From the NCBI GenBank assembly GCA_022606425.2, contig JAHDVF020000933.1, forward strand, positions 62,001-126,000: 64,000 nucleotides of DNA. The letters are read 5' to 3'. Shown here piece by piece: positions 62,650 through 64,000 of this stretch. Source of the DNA: Lepidostoma basale (lineage: Eukaryota > Arthropoda > Insecta > Trichoptera > Lepidostomatidae). The notes beneath the pieces were generated by a model, which had not been told where the DNA came from, did no database searches, and saw only the letters and a list, made by a program, of their open reading frames with translations. The number at the start of each line of letters is the position of its first letter. Position 1 is the stretch's first letter. Both the position numbers and the translations under genes were made by a program.

Positions 62650-63182
62650 TTAATTAATTTCTCCGATCCTCGAGTGGCCGACATTTAAACTTTGATTTAT
62701 TTGATCGTGCCACGTTTTCCTCGGTCTTTCTCTTTTACTAGTTCCATTTACATTGTGAACAATTAATACGAATGTGAAAACTTATGTTTTTCTAGAAGTT
62801 TTATTATATTTTTTGGGGGTATGACATGTTTCGCCCATCTAAGGCATTATCAAATGATATTTGATATAAGTCTTTATATATAAGTTTTTTCATTCGCATT
62901 AATTATTTAATACGGAGTTTTACATCGTTGTTCAAAAAACAATAAATACATTGTAAACGTTTACTTTTTTACCATTATTTCTTCATTCATTCTTTCCATG
63001 TGTCTAAACCATCTTAATGATCCTTTCATTATTTTGTTCATAACACTATCATTCGAACCGCATTCACGTCTTATATTTTCATTCGATACTCTATCATACA
63101 CAGATCTCATTCCAATGTATTTTTTTTACTTTCATCGTTCTTTTACCAGCTCCATGCTTCGCTTCCATGCATACATTGTGAG
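62650..63182 (-). mobile_element. RTE-A region split by M1
   Basis: 62650-62758 is the complement of VNGTSKRERPRKTWHDQIN; 62957-63182 continues with MERMNEE and RVSNENIRRECGSNDSVMN. A duplication of CATTGTGAAC/CATTGTAAAC marks the M1 borders. Confidence 0.82.
62759..62956. repeat. M1 foldback with visible borders
   Basis: Starts AATTAATACGAATG and ends GTTCAAAAAACAATAAATA. About 190 bp. The centre has GACATGTTTCGCCCATCTAA. Nested in RTE-A with an approximate 10-bp duplication, longer than the TA or TTAA of most MITEs. Confidence 0.8.
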
Positions 63183-63514
63183 ATGTTAACAAAAGTAAAA
63201 ACAGAATCACATTGTTTATTTAAAATCTTTTTTGCCAGTTACATTTACATTTTATTTAATGGTTATTTACATTTTATGTATTATATTTTATGTAGATGAT
63301 ATAAGAAATGAGGTAATATTTATCGCAATAATATTTTGTTTGAATTATTTGCAGTTTGTTGTAACTCACATGTAAATCGCTTCATTCCACGTGCGTTTTT
63401 ATTTTGCCCGTCATGGCAAGTTTTAATTTCGAAATTCCACTGCGAATAAAAAAAATATGTAAAACAAATTGTTATCTTGTTTCTCAGCGTAAGATATAGG
63501 GGCCGCCGAATCAA
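63183..63514. other. Unassigned
   Basis: AT-rich. A TTATCTTGTTTCTCAG word at 63471-63486 looks like a 3' splice acceptor upstream of the next frame, but stops intervene. Confidence 0.35.
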
Positions 63515-63736
63515 TTGATTAATGCCGAAGGTTTTATTGGCGTCGATGAGGCCCGCAATATGTGTATGCAGGTACTGGCTTGCAACAAGAATTACAATAC
63601 CGGGATGGCGCAATGGAAAAAATACCGTATTTTAAATGCGAACATTCCGAAATTTCGCTTTATTCTGAATGCTTTCGTCTTTCTTGATCTGTTTTATAGT
63701 GAAGATTTCATGATTTATAAATCGCTCTCACATTAA
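63515..63736 (+). CDS. Orphan 73-codon frame, unknown
   Basis: No ATG at the start (TTG); the frame is open from about 63500 and reads NAEGFIGVDEARNMCMQVLA, then LACNKNYNTGMAQWKKYRIL and FLDLFYSEDFMIYK. Codon choice and composition look more protein-like than the surroundings. No family recognised. Could be a terminal exon, a foreign fragment or chance. Confidence 0.3.
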   Translation: MINAEGFIGVDEARNMCMQVLACNKNYNTGMAQWKKYRILNANIPKFRFILNAFVFLDLFYSEDFMIYKSLSH

Positions 63737-63836
63737 CGTTCACATTAGTATAAAATGTGTATTACTACGACACATTCTTTATTTAAATGCATTTGTTTAG
63801 TATATCGTGTTTTTTTTTCACTTTAGCGTTTATTTT

Positions 63837-63880
63837 TCTCGACATTTTCGAAGGTTTTATACCTTCGTCATCGGGAGATC
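63837..63880 (-). ncRNA. Hammerhead-like motif, degenerate
   Basis: Minus strand: TCTC, CCGATGA (one change), stem GAAGG/CCTTC, GAA, AATGT, C, GAGA. TCTC pairs with GAGA. The helix III palindrome is damaged. Confidence 0.4.
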
Positions 63881-64000
63881 GAGACAAACTTAAATATAAA
63901 GAAAATAAAATCAATAGTAGAAAAACAGTGTTTTAAATCATTAAAAGAAAATCTAATTTATGGGAATCCACATAAATAACATTTTTCGGTTATATATATT

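Overview
This window looks like nuclear DNA from an insect or another arthropod. It is AT-rich, shows no operons or bacterial-style gene packing, and is filled with decayed copies of non-LTR retrotransposons, tRNA-derived SINEs, inverted-repeat (foldback/MITE-like) elements and one pogo-type DNA transposon. The exact order cannot be decided from the sequence alone; the mixture of RTE-like elements with microsatellite tails is common in insects such as moths, beetles and bugs. I find no convincing intact host gene. The longest open frame (47333-48571) is itself a retrotransposon reverse transcriptase.

Family names are mine. RTE-A is the dominant LINE. Its C-terminal peptides read ..MYGSEAWNWQKK.. 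and ..GRPRKTWHDQINQIL.., and its 3' end is GGCGTGATGG followed by (TTAG)n. RTE-A' is a diverged subfamily. RTE-B1 to B4, C, D, E, F, G, H and K are other RTE-like LINEs known here mostly from 3' ends; several end in (GAA)n. L2 is an L2/CR1/Daphne-like LINE with an (ATT)n tail. LINE-N is another non-LTR 3' end. S1, S3 and S4 are tRNA-headed SINEs. S2 is a short retroposed family without a recognised head. M1 is a foldback family, and R3 is a dispersed AT-rich repeat.

Layout. 0-9 kb: RTE-A, -D and -G remnants, hammerhead-bearing foldbacks, and a TTAA-flanked piggyBac-like element inside LINE-N. 9-20 kb: RTE-A and SINE nests, a CAGTG-ended MITE, LINE-N inside RTE-K, and a palindromic RTE-A. 20-34 kb: RTE-B1/B2, a 559-bp element with ATTG target duplications, M1/R3 repeats, a GC-rich block and an L2 C-terminus. 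34-38 kb: an S2 copy fused to a tRNA-Gly 5' half, L2 3' ends and an 11-bp minisatellite. 38.3-41.3 kb: a pogo-like transposon with a broken transposase that carries a C-terminal PHD-type finger. 41-50 kb: RTE-C/B3 copies split by S2 insertions, then a head-to-tail train of four different RTE 3' ends. 50-64 kb: the longest RTE-A copy, head-to-head RTE-A, RTE-B1 copies, SINEs, and a few orphan open frames.

The most unusual signal is a set of foldback repeats that carry hammerhead-ribozyme-like motifs: CTGANGA, a short stem, GAA, a six-base palindrome (ACATGT, ACCGGT or ACTAGT), then a cleavable base, with flanks able to form helix I. That layout is the one known from dimeric hammerheads of Penelope-like elements and animal retrozymes. 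The second is a retroposed repeat joined, inside its target-site duplication, to a 5' half of tRNA-Gly(GCC). Because many insertions are nested with readable target-site duplications, the relative order of element activity can be read from the window.
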